From NCBI GenBank assembly GCA_018666195.1, contig JABJAG010000202.1, positions 1 through 45,292 of the forward strand: a stretch of 45,292 bases of DNA, in the 5' to 3' direction. Positions 43,293 to 45,292 of the stretch are shown here, piece after piece. The notes under the pieces were generated by a model. The model ran no database searches and had not been told where the DNA came from. It worked only from the letters and a program-made list of their open reading frames with translations. The first letter of the stretch is position 1. Every line of letters starts with the position of its first letter. The position numbers were made by a program, and so were the translations under genes. The stretch is from Alphaproteobacteria bacterium. Lineage in GTDB: Bacteria > Pseudomonadota > Alphaproteobacteria > UBA6615.

Positions 43293-43324
43293 AAAAACGG
43301 CTGCCTGTCTAGGCAGCCGTTTTT
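43293..43324. terminator. Bidirectional intrinsic terminator between bioY and the TRAP gene
   Basis: AAAAACGGCTGCC (43293-43305) and GGCAGCCGTTTTT (43312-43324) form a perfect 13-base stem with a 6-base loop. It has T-runs in both directions and lies between convergent genes. Confidence 0.95.
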
Positions 43325-43344
43325 CTATGCGGTGAATGTATTAA

Positions 43345-45292
43345 TCAGAAGTTGAGAGATATATCCCGATGGATCGCAAGGCAGGAAGCTATCTCGCTAA
43401 TTTTCTCTGACGGCAGGCGGTCCTGTTGGCGCAGGCCGATGGTCTGGGAAATGGATTGGTCGTAGTCAGCGAGTGTATCTGACATCTGTTCGGCCGCGCG
43501 CATTCGCCAAGCCAACTCGTCGAGATACAGAGCGACGGCTTTCTGGACTTCTGCTGCTGCCTTTGCTGGTTTCGGGCTCCGTGCTGAGAGTGCGCGGCGG
43601 GCCTGAGTCAGTGCTGACCGTATCTTGTTTGTATCGGCGCGTTTCGAAAGGGCTGATTCTGCCGCTTTCAACGTCGCGATTGCGTCTTCGGAGGATTGAT
43701 TGGCCAGGGCATCTGGCAATGCGGTGACGATGTTCTTCGTGCCTGCAAAATCATTGGCATCTGCAAGGATCTGGCGCAATTCGACAATCGGTACATAGGC
43801 CTGATCAACATTTCGTCGATATGTGAGGCGCGCCTTCTTCTCAGCACCAGCGAGCGCAACATACTTCTTGCGTGCGCTTTCCCAGTTGGCTGGCAGAGAG
43901 GACTCAAGCACTTTTCGTTCAGCTTCGGCTTCAATGATGCGGGCCTCGGCATGCGCAACATCCTTTGCAATGACTTCGCCGTTGCGTTTGTTTTGGCGAA
44001 GCTCTTTGCGCAGTTCGGTTACTTCAGCCTTGTGGTCGCGGATGTCGGTCTGAATTGCGCGAACATTGCGATGAATTGGCTGATATTCAGGTACATAGGT
44101 TTGAAGGGCGATGTGGCTCATTCGAACGCCTTCAATCAAGTCGAAGGTGGCAAGTGCCTTGTCGAAACTTGCGGTCAGATCTTTCCCGCGTTTGTCGGGC
44201 AGGTAGCTGAAATCAAGCGTTCGCCCCAGTTCAATGGCCGTGACCAATGCGGTTTGCTGTTGGTCGTAAACCGGGAACAGATGTTCTTCCAGGCAGAGTT
44301 GCAGCCTAGGGTTATTCGGTGGCGGTGCTGTGTCCGCAGATAGGAATGATTGATTGGGCAAGAAATTTACCAGCGAAGGGAAAGCTCCAACAATGGCCAG
44401 ACCGAGAAGTTGAAGGCCGATAAAGGCCGCGACGCCTTTATACATGGACGTCGTTTTGACAATCGCAGGTGCGACGCCACGCAAGTAGAACAATGCAAAT
44501 CCGAACGGGGGTGTCAGGAAGGACGTCTGCATGTTGACGCCGATCATCACGCCCAGCCAGACCGCCGTGATGTTTGCGGAAGGGTCCTGCAATAGGATAG
44601 GAGCGACGATAGGAACGACGACAACGGCTATCTCGATGAAGTCGAGAAAAAACCCGAGTACGAAGATCACGCCCATAACCACAATGAACTGGGTCCAGAA
44701 CCCACCTGGGAGTCCACCGAGGAACTCTTTCACCAGTTCTTCGCCGCCAAACGCGCGAAACGCGGCGGTTAGCATCGCAGCACCGAGCAGAATAATGAAA
44801 ACCATTGAGGTGGTCTTCGCTGTCTCGATCATGACGCTACGCATCGTGTCGTCGATCTTGTGGACACGCCAACCGCTCCAAAGGACCGCAATCAGGAATG
44901 CAATGACAGCTCCCACGGCCAGCAGAACGCCGAACAGGTCAGTCCCTGTGTCGATACTCTTGATGTTGAGATCAAAGCTGCCCAGCAGAAAAAACACGGC
45001 CACGATAGAGGCAATGGCGATCAGGGCAGGGACATAGGTGAGGCGATTGCCTTCCGTCAGCCGGTAACCTGCCATGATGATGGCTCCGACGGCACCAATG
45101 GCACCTGCTTGGTTGACGGTGGCGATGCCCATGATGATTGAGCCGAGCACGGCAAGAATTAAGGCGAGTGGCGGGATCAGAACGAGCAGAACGCGGAGTG
45201 CGAAACGAAGATCGAAGGCACCTTCGCGTTTAACCGAGGGTGCGCTCTTGGGGCGGATCAGTGCGAAGATGAGGATATATGTAAGGTACAGG
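43345..45292 (-). CDS. TRAP transporter large permease (DctM type) with long C-terminal extension; 5' end outside the window
   Basis: This is the C-terminal 648 codons of a TRAP-type large membrane subunit, which imports organic acids or similar solutes using a substrate-binding protein. The frame is open to the right edge, so the start is not visible. Family blocks include GAIIMAG, MVFIILLGAAMLTAAF, VIFVLGFFLDFIEIAVVVVPIV and MIGVNMQTSFLTPPFGFALFYLRG. DctM proteins normally end shortly after the last membrane helix (here AIVGAFPSLVNFLP near 44360). This one continues for about 330 mostly hydrophilic, helical residues rich in Ala, Glu, Lys and Arg, with a likely coiled coil around TELRKELRQNKR. 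The extension may be a partner-binding or regulatory domain. The substrate is unknown, and the DctP and DctQ partners are not visible. Confidence 0.9.
   Translation of the reverse strand, partial: LYLTYILIFALIRPKSAPSVKREGAFDLRFALRVLLVLIPPLALILAVLGSIIMGIATVNQAGAIGAVGAIIMAGYRLTEGNRLTYVPALIAIASIVAVFFLLGSFDLNIKSIDTGTDLFGVLLAVGAVIAFLIAVLWSGWRVHKIDDTMRSVMIETAKTTSMVFIILLGAAMLTAAFRAFGGEELVKEFLGGLPGGFWTQFIVVMGVIFVLGFFLDFIEIAVVVVPIVAPILLQDPSANITAVWLGVMIGVNMQTSFLTPPFGFALFYLRGVAPAIVKTTSMYKGVAAFIGLQLLGLAIVGAFPSLVNFLPNQSFLSADTAPPPNNPRLQLCLEEHLFPVYDQQQTALVTAIELGRTLDFSYLPDKRGKDLTASFDKALATFDLIEGVRMSHIALQTYVPEYQPIHRNVRAIQTDIRDHKAEVTELRKELRQNKRNGEVIAKDVAHAEARIIEAEAERKVLESSLPANWESARKKYVALAGAEKKARLTYRRNVDQAYVPIVELRQILADANDFAGTKNIVTALPDALANQSSEDAIATLKAAESALSKRADTNKIRSALTQARRALSARSPKPAKAAAEVQKAVALYLDELAWRMRAAEQMSDTLADYDQSISQTIGLRQQDRLPSEKISEIASCLAIHRDISLNF

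Noticed and set aside
1-45292. CRISPR arrays, tRNA or rRNA genes, insertion sequences, prophage
   Set aside because: I saw no regularly spaced repeats, no tRNA-like cloverleaf sequences, no transposase or integrase genes and no phage structural genes.

Overview
The window is a gene-dense bacterial chromosome segment. Gene content and order point to an alphaproteobacterium: MipZ instead of the MinCD system, a PF09361-type phasin, an NDUFA12-type complex I accessory subunit, a DUF2155 protein, a cobalamin-dependent ribonucleotide reductase, and the conserved run rpoZ-rel-pdxJ-acpS-lepB-rnc-era-recO-parC. I cannot name a genus from sequence alone. I see no rRNA or tRNA genes, insertion sequences, prophage or CRISPR array. 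Almost everything is ordinary core or near-core genome.

Layout. (1) 1-6011, plus strand: two tandem DUF3179 proteins (the first cut by the window edge), a molybdopterin oxidoreductase, then mipZ, a VWA-domain protein and a membrane-anchored J-domain protein in tight succession. (2) 6101-9696, plus: galU, ugd and a phosphomannomutase/phosphoglucomutase, a nucleotide-sugar supply operon, followed by an LLM flavin oxidoreductase to 10950. (3) 11011-12738, minus: a MaoC-like hydratase behind a D-Ala-D-Ala carboxypeptidase with a SPOR domain. A small lipoprotein and an alpha/beta hydrolase lie divergently on the plus strand. (4) 14381-18260, plus: a phasin gene with a rich upstream region, then clpS and clpA. 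(5) 18279-24761, minus: a frameshifted FemAB-like gene, a cation diffusion facilitator, a RidA protein and nrdJ. (6) 25108-26932, plus: the NDUFA12-type protein, two tandem MlaD-type proteins and a DUF2155 protein. This block converges on the minus-strand block aroQ-accB-accC-aat, and the DUF2155 and aat genes overlap at their 3' ends. (7) 29971-32299: an ornithine-decarboxylase-type enzyme, facing a MarR regulator and a family 5-like uracil-DNA glycosylase. (8) 32473-43260, plus: folK, rpoZ, rel, pdxJ, acpS, lepB, rnc, era, recO, parC and bioY. (9) 43345 to the right edge, minus: a TRAP transporter large permease with an unusual helical C-terminal extension.

How the genes work together. ClpS, ClpA and Aat together make up most of the bacterial leucine N-degron pathway (ClpP is not in the window). 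AccB and AccC feed fatty-acid synthesis and AccB needs biotin, which BioY imports; AcpS activates the acyl carrier protein. LepB, Rnc and Era form a translationally coupled run. Rel and the omega subunit RpoZ are adjacent stringent-response partners.

Most worth a second look: the TRAP permease extension; the one-base frameshift in the FemAB-like gene; three TGC-N3-GCA motifs around the phasin promoter; the tandem DUF3179 pair beside an unassigned molybdoenzyme; the mipZ-VWA-J-domain trio translationally coupled to that molybdoenzyme; and the 64-bp convergent overlap of the DUF2155 and aat genes. I did not find a convincing undescribed multi-gene system.
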